This document shows, piece by piece, positions 34,619 to 46,800 of a stretch of DNA of 64,000 nt. The notes under the pieces were generated by a model, which saw nothing but the letters and a program-made list of their open reading frames with translations, had not been told where the DNA came from and made no database searches. The stretch's first letter is position 1. Every line of letters starts with the position of its first letter. The DNA is taken from positions 58,360,186 to 58,424,185 of the forward strand of contig CM065296.1 of the NCBI GenBank assembly GCA_032871835.1. The letters are read 5' to 3'. Source of the stretch: Dipteronia dyeriana. Its lineage: Eukaryota; Streptophyta; Magnoliopsida; Sapindales; Sapindaceae. A program made the position numbers and the translations under genes.

Positions 34619-37600
34619 CTAAGGTGGAGCTGAGGATTTCAAATTCTTACTGATGCTCGGATCAGACACCATTTCATATTCTTGGAGGACACTTTCGGTC
34701 GAAGGCCAAAAGATTGTGTCAACCAGATCATCCATCCAAGCACTATAGTTCTTTTCGGAGACCGGTCCAACATCGGGCTCTGACCCATCCACCCTAGTTT
34801 CCTGACTGGAATAGAAAGTTGAAAGAGAATACTTGGTCGGGACCTCTAGATGCATAGGATGGGGTTCCTTACCTTGGCTACGATAATAAGCTCTCTACTC
34901 CCTCATCTGAGTTTGAAGAGCTCCCAAGGACCGATCAACGTGATTTATGATTGATAACTTACAATTGGCTCGGGCCTTATCAGTCTCCCGGTTCTTTACT
35001 TTAAAGAACTCACCAGCTGAAACCAACCCTCTCTAAAACTCCCTAAGGAGTAAAGCATCATAAGCCAGGGATCTCTTATAGTGATCAACCCTTTGAACTT
35101 TAAGTTCCAGCTTGCCTTCATTTGAAATGGACTCAACCGTTAGAGCCTGGCGCTTAAGGTCTTCAATTTTGCACTCATAGGATGTCTTCATTTTTTCAGC
35201 CTTTTTTTCAGCCTTTTTTTCATCCCGAAGCAATGACTCCTGGGTGAAGGAGAGCAAGTCTTGCAAAGATTTAGCCTTTTTATCCACAACAGATGTCCTC
35301 TCCTCGGCCACCATCTGCTTTACCAAACAGCGACCAATGAACTCCTGGGCAGAACTCACCTCTCTTTGATAGGCCGCTTCGATCCGAGCACGGTTATCCT
35401 CAATCTCCTTTAACTGATCTTCCAGATGCCTTATCCGATTAGCTTGGTGTTGTTACATTTAAACAGCCTCGGCAAACTGGTAACCACCTAGAGGGAAGTA
35501 CGTTAAAGATGCTCGAATTAAGGCATATTAAGTTCTATTTAGAAGACTTACGTAGGTCACGCTATTAAAAATATTATGAAGGTGCTCCGTAAGGGAACCA
35601 TTTCTGATGTGGCTCCAATGATCATCACCAATAAAAGCACGGTCGGAGGAGATGGTCTTCAGCATATCCTAGTGGGAAAGGGCTTATAGGCATTTCTGAG
35701 AACCCTGCTTCTGTAGCTTCAACTTCGGGAGGCAATGAGTTCTCTCTATTTAAACTCTCTTTAGGATTCTCCTCTTCTCTGAAGACTTCTTTACCTGAGC
35801 ACTTTGGGAATCCCTAGCATTAGCATATTTGCCACTCGACTCAATGAACGACACTGCTCTTAGAACTTTTGGAGGAGGTCAAGCAGGAGAATGAGTTGCC
35901 TTGCGTTTCTCGACCCGAGTACGACGGGAACCAAGATCAGCTAAAGGATCTTCCTGAACTTCTTTTATATCTTGAAAAATCTTAAAAACACTAGAAAGTG
36001 AAGGATAAACTTATTCAGCAGGGGGTTCCCCAACTCCTTACTTGCCCCTATCAATAAATTGCTCAGTTGACACCTCATTGGTGAGGGAATTAGGCTCCTC
36101 GGACGCTATACCAATAGAATGCCCTTCTTGCCTACCCTTATCCTCAGACAGTCTTTGGTAATTATTAGGTCCAATAGGACCACTTAGGCCGCTTGATACC
36201 CCCACGATCGGCTGAACGACCTCTTCAGGAATATACTCAGGAACTTGTTCATCTGCTTCCTCAGAATTCTCATCTGATTCATCAGCATGCGAAGCAATCC
36301 CCTATTCCCTCTAATGAGAAGCCTATTTATGACTCGTCTGAATAATTGCCTTCACCTAGTGAGTCTGGGCATCACAGACGATGTCCATATCGTACACTAA
36401 ATTTGAAAGGGATAAGGAGTTAAAAGGCATGAACGACAAAAGCAACAAAATAAGAGCAACAAGAAAGCTTTCTTACATCATTTGCGAAGAGCTGAAATTT
36501 GAGCAAAGAAGCCAAGATCCATCATTTTCTTCTTGTCAAATAGGTAGGACCTACTTCTTTTCTCCAAAGTCTGAACGGTTGCCTGAGCAAGATTGGAAAA
36601 CTTGGTGTCAGTAAAAACAGGCCGAGATTTGTTCCAGCGAGTAGGGGAACAAAAGTACCGTGGAACCTTTAATACTTCCCAAGCTTCATCGACTGAAAGA
36701 TCGATTGGGCTTCCCCAGTTCCTACAACAAAAAACCAACTGTTTTTCCAATACTTGTTCGAGGTAAGAAAACCCCAAACAAAACCCTTTTTCTTGTCATC
36801 CGAGGAAGTCTAGATGACGCCCCGGTTCACCTTCACTCCCTTGGAAATCTAGCTATCCGGTTGGCTGGACAAAAGAAAGTAAGTCCAAGTCTGACCAGAT
36901 TGTCTAAGAGTAAAAAAATGCCTTATTTCACAAGGACAAAGCGTCGGCAAATTCATCCGCTCAACTTGTGCCATAAGCATATCAAAATCCTATAGCTATT
37001 TAGGGCAAACGAGGCCTGAGCAATCCCCGCCTAGGTAAGGAACCAAAGGATGAAAGGTTGAAGGGGAATAGTCACCCCGCAGCTAAGCATGGATCCATAA
37101 ATTGCAACCATACCCAGATGAGGGTTCCACACGGCTCTATCACCAGCAGGCATCATCGGAATAAAATCATCTAGATCAAATCGAGCATGATATTTTTCTA
37201 TCTCAGTAGCCCTGACCATGTCCAGTTCAGTGTTATAAGCACTCGGACGATCAATAGAGAAGAGGATCCTAGAGGCACAGTGTTCTTCTTTAACGTCGTT
37301 CTCATTAACCACTTGCCTCCCAATATGAATTTCGATTGGAATATGTCTGCGAACCGTACGACCACTTTGATAATTTCTCATCCTAGATCGTAAAGTTACT
37401 CTACGATGATCAAAAATGGAAGACTCAAAATTGGAGGAAGATTCAAAATTGGAGGAAGATTCATAGTTAGGCCTAGAAGGAACACCAGGGTAAAGCCTAG
37501 AAACCTCAACATTCAAAAAATAAGGCTGGTCAGAGGGTGGTTCCCCCAATAATTTATAAATATACGAGACTAAATAAGTATCTCCACACTCAAGGGCGTC

Positions 37601-37645
37601 AAAAGCGATAACAATAAAACGATGTCGTGCAACAAGATTCATCAT
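34619..37645 (-). pseudogene. Antisense extra gene of Tat element 1
   Basis: Runs against pol. Start probably ATG at 37645 or 37642 (MMNLVARHRF). First part (to 37031): LECGDTYLVSYIYKLLGEPP, a Ser-rich stretch with an 18-bp duplication (NFESSS twice), then the conserved block MPAGDRAVWNPHLGMVAIYG. This resembles the plant 'putative gypsy type transposon' family (Pfam Transposase_28), from memory of its pattern. Then come a WRILM-like segment, 36777-36478, an acidic region (about 36390-35700), a coiled coil (35359-35033) and a C-terminal piece (34855-34619). Two introns with GT-AG ends fit at 36476-36397 and 35551-35488. The copy at 44395-47040 conserves all parts. Stops are present; function unknown. 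Confidence 0.8.
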
Positions 37646-38196
37646 GGAAACTGACCTTAAAAGCAGACGCAGAAAACTGGAAAAAAGCTTCAATAAAGAG
37701 CGAAGATGAATTTGTATACAAATAAACAAGAAGGCAGAAGCAAGCTTGGATTTTTTTTCCGTAATGGAAGCGATAAAGTAGCCCTTGTCAATTTAAATAA
37801 GCCACTTAATGATTAAAACATGAAACCCTAAGGTTTGGAAAGGCGGGAAGATAAAAAATGGAACATGTTCGATGACATAAGCAACGTATCAGATAACCAG
37901 AAGGCTGTATCTCATAAATGCCAATAGAGATACCAAACGATAAAAGGACAAGTGTCATGAGAAAAACAGATCAGGCCGTCAGAATTTCAAAATATCACAA
38001 TCATAAGGATTTCGCGTGAAGATAAAAATTGCACATATATGGTTGCCATTAAGACACATTATAAATGCTGCTAATTGATTAAGAATTATTATTCCTGCAT
38101 TAATGAGGCATTAATGATGGAAATGATGAGAAAACATTCAGAGGTATAGTGATTGAAATACTTTTACCAAAATGAATTATACTCGGTAAAAGTATT

Positions 38197-38208
38197 TTAA
38201 GGGGGTAT
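38197..38208 (+). promoter_or_regulatory. Polypurine tract of Tat element 1
   Basis: TTTAAGGGGGTAT directly precedes the 3' LTR. The same TTTTAAGGGGGTATTG form, reversed, flanks the LTR at 43895. Confidence 0.8.
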
Positions 38209-39084
38209 TATTATATGTATATTTTATTAAATGTACATGTCACTAACAGATAAGGCAACCTCCCAAGAAGATTGCCAGATACTCATCTAGGCTGGCATCT
38301 GGAAAACATTATTGGTGGTATCACCCAGACACGAGAACTCGAGTAAGCCAAATACAAATACTAAGCACATTTAGCTGTACTCGGGATACAATGTGAAGCC
38401 CGAGTAAAGAAATTGTCGAGAAATATGTGATCCACATAAGTAAGTGAGCCCAAAGAAGGAATCTAGAATCACACTCCAATACAAAAACATCCTTATTTCG
38501 TTACCCCTATCAAAGAAGGAAAGAATTTAAAAGTTTCTAGAAGGATAAAACACCAAACAGGAAACGAGTCCAAATCAAGCAATAACTACTCTTCTATAAG
38601 ATTGCATGCGGTCAGGAAATAAGTCCTAAAAGGACCGTGCAACTAGAATCCCCAAAGATTCAAACTCGATCCATGAGATCTCTAAAACAAGAAAGAAGAC
38701 AAAGATGACTTCAACAATCAACTAGTTATAACTAAACATTATCACCATACCTTATATGTAACAAGGATTAGGGTACTATGTACATATAAATAGACCTATA
38801 ATCTCACTGTAAAAGAACGAGAACACACATAATAGAGAACAAAAGGAAATCACCAAGAAAGAGAGGTAAGAGAGATCGAGAGGTGTAATTTATCATTCAC
38901 TAGTGGATTTGACTTGGTTGTGCATTCAACCACTTTTGTAAGTTTCTCTGATCAACAGAGTTTTACCACATATACTTGTGTCATAAAAATATCAATTGCA
39001 TTCTCTTTCTCTTTCTCTTTTAACAGGTCATAATCAAACCAAACGTTGTTGACTTTCTTGACTATCAAGAAATCGATGTCAATA
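38209..39084 (+). repeat. 3' LTR of Tat element 1
   Basis: Collinear with the reassembled 5' LTR (876 against 882 bp). Its terminal dinucleotides have decayed to TA...TA instead of TG...CA, both by C-to-T type changes. It is followed by TTTAC, the TSD partner of CTTAC. Confidence 0.9.
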
Positions 39085-40252
39085 TTTACAAAGTCATGAA
39101 TGTTAAAGACCCATGCCTAAAAATGCTCAACAATGCATGAATGACGATGGGTTTTTGGTTTGCAAAGTTAAAGAGCCACTCTTGGACCTTCTCTCATAAG
39201 GAATTTTTTTTATCTCACTAAAAATAGGTTTTTAAGCTCTGAAAAACATGTGAGGAAGAAGATGACATGTATGTATGAGCCCTAGAACAAAACTATATAG
39301 TTTGAAAAATACCCAGAAATTGCTCAGTGCGCTAGTCGACTAGCGCCACACAAGGGCACACCTACTGTCCAAGAGGTGTGCTTACGGACAAGCTCAGCCG
39401 CAACAGTACAATAGCTCGAGATTCGATTTACCCAAACCTGACCAAACGATATCAAAACCTTTTATATAGTATATAGTTGGAAAGGTATAGAAGTCTACTT
39501 TCTATTTAATTTTACAAAACATGATTTAGATATCTGTAGAAATAGTTATGGTCATTTGAATGACCGATGGTCATAAATGGACAATAAAATAGTTGCCCTA
39601 TTTTTGTGGTCATTTTGGAGATTTCAAAACCAATTCAAATGGTCATGAAATATTACGAATTATATATCGTTGGAATGGTATGGATGTTTAGTTCTTATAG
39701 CAATTTTCAAAAGTCATTTTAAAGTATTGTATAAAAATATATGATCACATGACCATACAAAGGTCAGTTTGGAAAAATAAATAAATCATTGAAATCCACT
39801 CTTTTGAAACTAGACACCTTACTCCATATAACCAAACCAAGAGATGAATGAGACCTTCTCAAATGGTCGCTCAACACGCTAGGACAAGCACACCATCATA
39901 CAAGCACACCATCATGCAAGCATGGAAGTTTTCAATCAAACAACGGATAACGAATTTGAACACACAACAACCACACTTAAGACTAAAAATGAAGTGCAAG
40001 TGTGATTGTGAAGAGATGCACATATATAAATAATATCAATACAAATACAAGATCAACAAAACATGCATGAGGTGTGCATGTGCACCTAAACTCTTTAAGC
40101 AGCAAAGTTAAGTGAATATACCTTTTGCTCTTAAAGTCATAAAGATGTTCGGAAGCTTGCCAATGAGGACCTAAGTTACCCATTACAGAATCATCCCCAA
40201 AGTGGTATGGTTTATCATGAAATAAGCCAATCAATAAATCAAGGTCCTTACA

Positions 40253-42066
40253 ATTACAATCAAAGAACAAAGGTAAAGGAATAGGAAATCACCCATAGGC
40301 AACCTTTTTTAAGCTTGATCCCTTTGAGCTTCTTGATGTACTTTGATGCAAAGAGTGGTAAATAAGGTTTTGTAGTGAGATGGGTATCTAATGGAAAGTG
40401 ACAAAGGAAATGTATGTAGAGAGTGGGTAGTGAGGAATGATTGAGGGGGAGTAACCTAGATGTAATTTGTTATGTTTCTGGATGGAAAAAGGTAGTTCAA
40501 GGTGATAAAATGAAAGACGTTGTGTTTGGGAGAAAATAGAGGAAAGTGCTCTCAATATTGCTTGTTGGTTCATTTTTTTGATCTGCTATGTATTGCGTTC
40601 AAAATGTGAGAGAAAACTACTTATATGAGCTCGAGGTGATCTCTTGCAACCGCCATATTCATTTCTTTGCTCTGCTATTTGTTGTGTTCAAATGAGAGAT
40701 AAAACTATTTATATGAGCTCGAGGTGATGTCTTGCAATCGCCAAATTTGCTGATATGGCATTTGTCGCGGTCTGATAGTCATGGTTTGGATACCGCAAAC
40801 ATGACCATGACAAATGGTTATACGGTATTCGATCTTGCTACGACCATTTACATCTTTCTCACTGTCTTGGGGACATCGACATGTAGGCAGCGACATTTGG
40901 ATATGAGATCTTCATCTACAGTCGCGGTTGATCTCCTACCGACATCCATCCCACGACATTTGACCTGATTAATTCTTTAAATTTTATCCTCTTTTCCACG
41001 GTTGACAAACCTACGACACTTGGCACTCAACATCACACATGATTCCCTACTTTGATTTCATTATTCTTTGTCGCGGTTGGCAAGCAGCGACACTTCAATA
41101 ACGACATAACACCTGATTGATTTTGAGTTTTTGCCTATTTGTTACAGTGTTGAGGTAGTGACACTTAAACCGTGACATTCTTTTGAGTTAAGTCATTGTT
41201 GCTTCAAAGCGACATGCTAACAATCATCCTGAGACTTCAAGTGTCCTTTTTCCTCATTTTACACTTTTTTCCCATTAATTCTTCCATCTTGTACCAATTC
41301 CCTTTGTGGCCTAAATAACCCTGAAAACACTTGATTTACACCATTAAATGATGGATATTGCTCGAGAATCAAATGAAAAGAGTCAGAATTTAGGGCCAAA
41401 ATCATTTATATTTTGTCTCGATTAAATACCCAAAACCAATTTTTTTGCTAGTCCTCGAGTAAAACAATATAAAACAACTCAAGGACATGTGTCAAACATT
41501 CAAAAAACCATGTTCAAGAAACAACTCTTTGTAAATGACTCAAAGTCAAAATTTATCTTGTAAAACCAAAAAAGAAAAGAATGAATCCATGTTATGCTCA
41601 TAAGGACTTGCTCACGTAGGAAGTGCTAAAATGAAGATTAAAGACATGCCGCTCTAAGTAAGCATTGCACATCATGTTATCCTACATCCAATATGCTAAT
41701 GCTTCAAGAACAAAAGTGCCTTTTGGTAGAGAATGTAATTACCCTTGATTCTACTTCTCACCGGATTTCTCTCATTTTCACTTGGAGTCCTAAGCTTCAC
41801 TCATCATTCATATGCAATATGAGTTCATTTTATTTCACCAAATTTGACTGCATCTAATAAATTAAGAACACCATTTATAAATTAGTATTATGAATGGATT
41901 TGAAGGCCATGAACCAAAAAGAACAAGCATCGACTAAAATTTCCAAAGTGGACCTTCCAAAAGATCAGAAAGGTCTTTCTTTGGTTGTAATGGTGTCTAA
42001 GGAGAATGGTGAGTCAATAAATGGGAATTGAGGGTAGCAAAGTACCTAATGAATACACTAAAGCAT
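40253..42066. other. Region without gene: 89-bp duplication and CGACA motifs
   Basis: After an AT-rich start, an 89-bp unit is tandemly repeated (40583-40671 and 40672 to about 40752), each copy with TTATATGAGCTCGAGGTGAT. From 40760 to 41215 short words of the type GCGACA, CGACACTT and TGTCGCGGTT recur on both strands. From 41280 the sequence looks like noncoding gypsy internal DNA (TGCTAGTCCTCGAG near 41447). I see no conserved protein frame. Confidence 0.5.
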
Positions 42067-42550
42067 TAATCGAGCCAAAATTGTTATATATTTTAGCCCC
42101 CATATCCGTATCCTTTGTCTCGTTATCAGGTGGTTTTATGTGTATCTTATGGCTTTTTTGTTCCAATTGTAGGCATTAGGGGAAATTCGAAGAATGGAGT
42201 CGTAAGGAAAAATTGGGCAGAAAAGGGAATCAATGAAGTCCATAGTGCACAAGTCCCTTACTCGTGCACTAACAATGAACAAACCGTGCACCAAAGCATG
42301 GCAAAATGAATAGATCTTAATGCATGAGTTCCAACCCCGTGCTGTTGTCCAAACCAGGGAGTAGATCATACCGAAATTTTCTCAGTGTACTTCACGGGTA
42401 CCAACCCCATGAATAACCCGTGCACATGCCTAGACTAGAAAACAAGAGGGATACCACATAGGTATAGCACTAGTCCCTTACCCGTGCATAACTCGTGCAC
42501 TACATGCATCAGGTTTCGCCGCATCAGTAAAATCAGACCCATTTCAGGAC

Positions 42551-42598
<48 letters not shown>

Positions 42599-43003
42599 AT
42601 TCTGATTTTACACAAAGGCCCACATACCAATTATATCACACTTTTTCTCTTTCTAGATCTGGAAATAATTTATCTCCTAAAACCATTCAAACAATACATA
42701 ATCTTCATCATTTCTTTACTCAAAAGGACATTGGAGGCAGAATCAAGCTTCAAGGAAGATGGTCTACACATGGGTCCTTTCTATTTCTCTCCTATTTGTC
42801 ATTTTATTAATTTTTCATGAGTTGCTAAACCCATTTTGGGAGTTGATTTAACTAATTCTTAGATTGTGGGATTTTCACCATTTTATTTGATTAATATAGT
42901 TCGATTCATTATGCTTAATTGTGTTTAGTTATCTCTAAAATTAAGAAGGCACTCAAACTATTGATTGTTGTTGATTTATTGAACGTATTTGAGTAATCAT
43001 ACT
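42067..43003 (+). repeat. Athila-like LTR, partial (sense)
   Basis: It starts TAATCGAGCCAAAATTGTTATA and is collinear with the reverse strand of 60624-60520 followed by 56858 to about 56230, for example GCACGAGTAAGG-type stretches, CTACACATGGGTCCTTTCTA and AACCCATTTTGGGAG. The element boundary at 43003 is a Tat LTR; the rest of this LTR is not found further right, so it was deleted or displaced. It includes a (TA)19 microsatellite. Confidence 0.7.
42555..42593. repeat. (TA)n microsatellite
   Basis: About 19 uninterrupted TA units inside the Athila-like LTR. Two other (AT)n tracts lie at 8611-8634 and 16308-16333. Confidence 0.95.
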
Positions 43004-43895
43004 TGTTGATATTGATTTCTGGATGTGTTAAAAAAGTCAACAAGGATTGAATTTCAGCTGTAATTTCAAAGAGAAAGAGAAGGAGAAAATAATTAGACGC
43101 AAGTTTTTTACGTGGTAAAACTGTGATGACCTGAGAAAAGTCCACTGGTGGTTAAATGATCAACCAAGCTAAAATCCACTATGGAATAATATAATTACAA
43201 TTCTCGATCTTTCTTTCTTCTCTCTGTATTTTTCTATGATTGCTCTCTCTCTTTTTTGGCGATATTATGGGTCTATTTATATGTTTATAGAACCCTAATC
43301 TACTTTGTACAAATAATAAAATATCTTTGTATTTAATTAAGATTATTTACTTGCTTAAAGCTGATTGTCTTCTTTCCTGTTTCAGAGTCTTGTATTGAGA
43401 TCGAATGGGACTCTAGTAATGTAGTCCAATTAGGACTTATTTCCATATAAGAACGTAGTCTTTTTGAAGAAATAAAGTTGTTGCCTGTTTGGGAACCTTT
43501 CCTGCTTAATATCCTGTTCTTATTGGGGTTCCTTTTTTATATGGATATCTTCGTGTATTTTAATGACTTGATCCGTGTGAGCTATGCGCTGGGTTTTTTA
43601 TTCAGTTTTCTTCATGTTTGTCCCGAGTAAGGACAATACCCGCTGGTCCCGAGTAACGTCATTTGATCCCGAGTAGAAATGTCATTTAACAAGCCCCGAG
43701 TATCATTAACTGATCCCGAGTAGTACATGACGTCGATTGACCCTGAGCAGGTTTTGTTCAATATCTGCTTACTCGGGTTTTCTCTTCTTCGGTGATGTCT
43801 TGTATGATATTTTCTGAATGCCTATTCGGATGTCCACCTAGCAATTTATCCTTTTTGTTGATGATGTGTACGTACGATAAAATTCACATATGACA
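43004..43895 (-). repeat. LTR of Tat-like element 2
   Basis: The minus strand starts TGTCATATGTGAATTTTATC at 43895, directly after the PPT AAGGGGGTAT, and the plus strand starts TGTTGATATTGATTTC, matching the end of the Tat-1 LTR in reverse. Length 892 bp. Five copies of CCCGAGTA lie at 43621-43721, plus a degenerate and a reverse one to about 43777. As the PPT adjoins it, this is the 3' LTR. Confidence 0.87.
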
Positions 43896-46800
43896 ATACC
43901 CCCTTAAAATATTTTTGCTGAACAGGGTTTTGTTTCGGGCAAAAGTATTTTCATTAGTTTTTCAATATCTTTTAAGTGCCCGAGTAAATGTCTTGTCATA
44001 TTGGCGTGTCTTAATAGTGACCCTGTAAATTTGATTTGCCTCCTCACGCGAGATCTTTAATGAAGGCGGCGTTTTAGAGTTCTGACGTCAAAACCCAGTT
44101 CTCTTTTTGACATGTGTCCCTTGCCTCTCCGTTTTTCGATATCATTTATGAGAAACAACCTACGCGTTTCCCCGTGCACCACCTACGTCATCAAACCTCA
44201 TCATCGTTTTTTCCCTCCATGAGATCCTAGGGTTTTGTGCCATCATCTTTTTAAATTCTTCACTGAGAGACAACGTTGGTTCATTCTAAAAAAATTTCAG
44301 TAGAAAAAATTTCTCAAACCCAGATTTCTCTATGCAGAAAGTTGCGATTCTCCATTGAAGATCTTGCATCAATTTTTATTAAAGGTTATTTTTAATGGAG
44401 CCAACATTTTGTCTTCATCTCTGTACTATAGCTCTTGAAGCATTAGATTGTGGGGACTTTCAATTAGTTTTCTGTATTCGAAGATTGTTGGGGGAAATCC
44501 CCCCTGATGAGCCTCCATTTTTAGAAGTTGATGTTTCTGGGCTTTACCCTGACATCACTTTTAGTCCTAAATCCAGTTATGATTCTTCATCTAGTTCTGA
44601 ATCTGATGTTTCTAATCATAGGGCACCTATACGAAGGATGGGAAAACATCAAAGCAGAAGTGAAGTCCACATGCACAACTCGGGCGATGTTCGGATAAGG
44701 GAGCAGACTGTTGACGAGAACAATGTCGAAGAGGCGTTCAGAATATCTGGCCTTTCTTTCTCTACTACTCGCCCGAGTGGGTTTGACCCCGAGCTGAATA
44801 TAGTCGCGGCAGATGAGATAGAAAAGTATCGTGCCCGATTCGATCTACCCAATTCGATCACTCTGATTCCAGCGGGTGATAGAGCTGCATGGAATCCTCC
44901 TCCGGGCATGGTGGCAATCTACGGATCCATGCTCTGCTGCGGCGTCATTCTCCCTCTTTAGTCATTCATTGCTTGGTTTCTAACATAAGTAGGGATCGCT
45001 CCGGGCCAATTGGCCCCAAACAACTACAAAATCTTGATGTGCATGTGGCACATGTAAAACCAGATGAACTTGTCGCCGCCCTCCTCGAGTGAAATCAGGC
45101 ATTTTTTTACACTGAGGCAGTCTGGCAAGACATGAACCTATTTCCTTATATCTAATCCGTTAGACTGTTGAGTCCCCGAAGGGGCAAAGGTGAATCGGGG
45201 AGTTGATATCTCTGATGACCCTAAAAATAGGGGTTTTGTATGGGGATTCCCTACATCCAACAAGTTCTAGAAGAACAGTTGGTTTTTCACCGAAGGGAGT
45301 CTCGGGCTTGAAAGTCCCTTGTTTCTTCTGTTCCCCCGAGATATGTAACAAGAAGAAAATTAACCTCAATGATACTGAGATAACCAGACTTGCTCGGGTA
45401 GCAGTTCATACTCTGGAAAATAGGAGCAAGACTTATCTTTTTATTGAGGCGAAGATGATAGTTTTTGGCTTTTTCAAATAGATTTCGGGTTACCGCAGGT
45501 AAAGTAAGTGATATGTGGCCCTCTTTATATTATTATTTGCTTTTATATTCTGACGTGGTTCTCTTTTTTTTAAGTATGCGACACGGATATCATCTCCGAC
45601 CTCCAAACTCGCCAAGTGAAGTCTATTCTTCAGATGAGTCGAAGAGAAGCTTCTAGTCAGAGCAATGACGACATTGCCCCACCTGAGTCTGATGAGGAAC
45701 CTGATATGGTCGAAGAGCAAGTACCCGAATATGTCTTCCTGGATGTCATTCAGCCGACCGCAGTGGAGACTAGTGGTCCGAATGGCCCAACGAATCATAC
45801 CCAACTGCCTAATGACAGGGATAGGCAAATCGAGGGTCCTAGTGAGGAGCTTCTCGAACGGTCAGACGCTGGTGATGGAGGTAATACCTTCGTGAGACAA
45901 GCACCTGCAAATCTTGAATTTCTTAAAGTCTTCCAGGATGATACTCAGAAAGATCCAGCAGCTGATCTCAGCTTCCACCGTTCTCGGGTCGAGAACCGAA
46001 AAGCTGTGGATTCTCCTACATTCCCTCAGAAGATCCCTCGGGTGGTCTCATTCATCGACTCCAGTGATAAAGATACTGGGGTTGATATTCCCCCAAGTGT
46101 TGACATTGTAGCATCGGCTGCTCTGGAGACTTCTGAACCGAACAGGGGCCTCTTTCCCCCAGAGGTTGAAGATCTAGGGGCTAAACCCTCGGGGGTTCCT
46201 TCATATCCTTCTCCTCAGGATATGCTACGAGAGATGTCATCCCATCGGGCTTTCATTGGGGACAACCACTAGAGTTGTCTTCGGGATGGCTCTCTAACAT
46301 ACCGTCTTCAAAATATTTTCAATGGTGCATCTTGTGTAAGTTATCATTTTCTTCAATTGTCTTGTTTGCCAAATTTTCAAATTTTTAATTAAACTTTTTG
46401 TAAATGGTGGCCGAGTTCGCTGAGCTTGTTCGGACGCAGTAATATCAAGCTGATAGAATAAGGCATCTTGAAGATCAGCTGAAGGAAAGTGAGGATCACC
46501 GTGCTCGGGTCGAGGCGGCTTTTGAAAAGGAGGTGGTCTCTGCCCATGTGTTTGCCTACCACTGTTTAGCGATGAATGTGGAAGCCGAGGAAAGGGCTTC
46601 TTTGGCAGAAGAGAAAGTTGAGTCGCTACAAAATTTATTGTCTTCTGCCCAAGAATCGATGCTAACGGCCGATCAAGAAGCAGAGCAGTCTAAGTCGGCA
46701 TATAAACAGAAAATTGAAGACCAGAAGCGCCAAGTGTTGACAGTCGAATCCTTATCCCGAGAGGCCAGGCTGGAACTTGAATTCCAAAAGGTGGGTTGTT

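Larger units (their letters stand above)
28062..38208 (+). mobile_element. Tat-like Ty3/gypsy element 1, internal region
   Basis: Order: PBS, gag, protease, reverse transcriptase, RNase H, second archaeal-type RNase H, integrase, repeat-bearing spacer, antisense gene, PPT. Two RNase H domains and an extra gene between integrase and 3' LTR are hallmarks of the Tat group of gypsy elements. Every coding segment is broken. Including LTRs but not the nested element, it measures about 11.9 kb. Confidence 0.9.
19257..40252 (-). mobile_element. SIRE-like solo LTR (outer), split by Tat element
   Basis: It comprises 19257-20309 and 39090-40252 (about 2.2 kb together). Plus-strand order is the poly-G tract and TTGATTAATCAATATTC on the left, and TAAGGTATATTCACTTAAC-type sequence and AAGGTCCTTACA on the right, collinear with 20562-22803. 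Flanks GTTAC (19252-19256) and ATTAC (40253-40257) form a TSD with one transition. The Tat element entered at 20309/39090 with its own TSD. No SIRE internal domain adjoins the outer edges. Confidence 0.85.

Noticed and set aside
37187..37393. Plus-strand frame downstream of Tat pol as an envelope-like gene
   Set aside because: Opposite-strand shadow of the antisense gene, which has a homologue at 44395; no signal peptide or membrane segment supports an envelope.
42435..42810. Isoleucine/tyrosine-rich frames around 42550 on both strands
   Set aside because: Translation of the (TA)n microsatellite.
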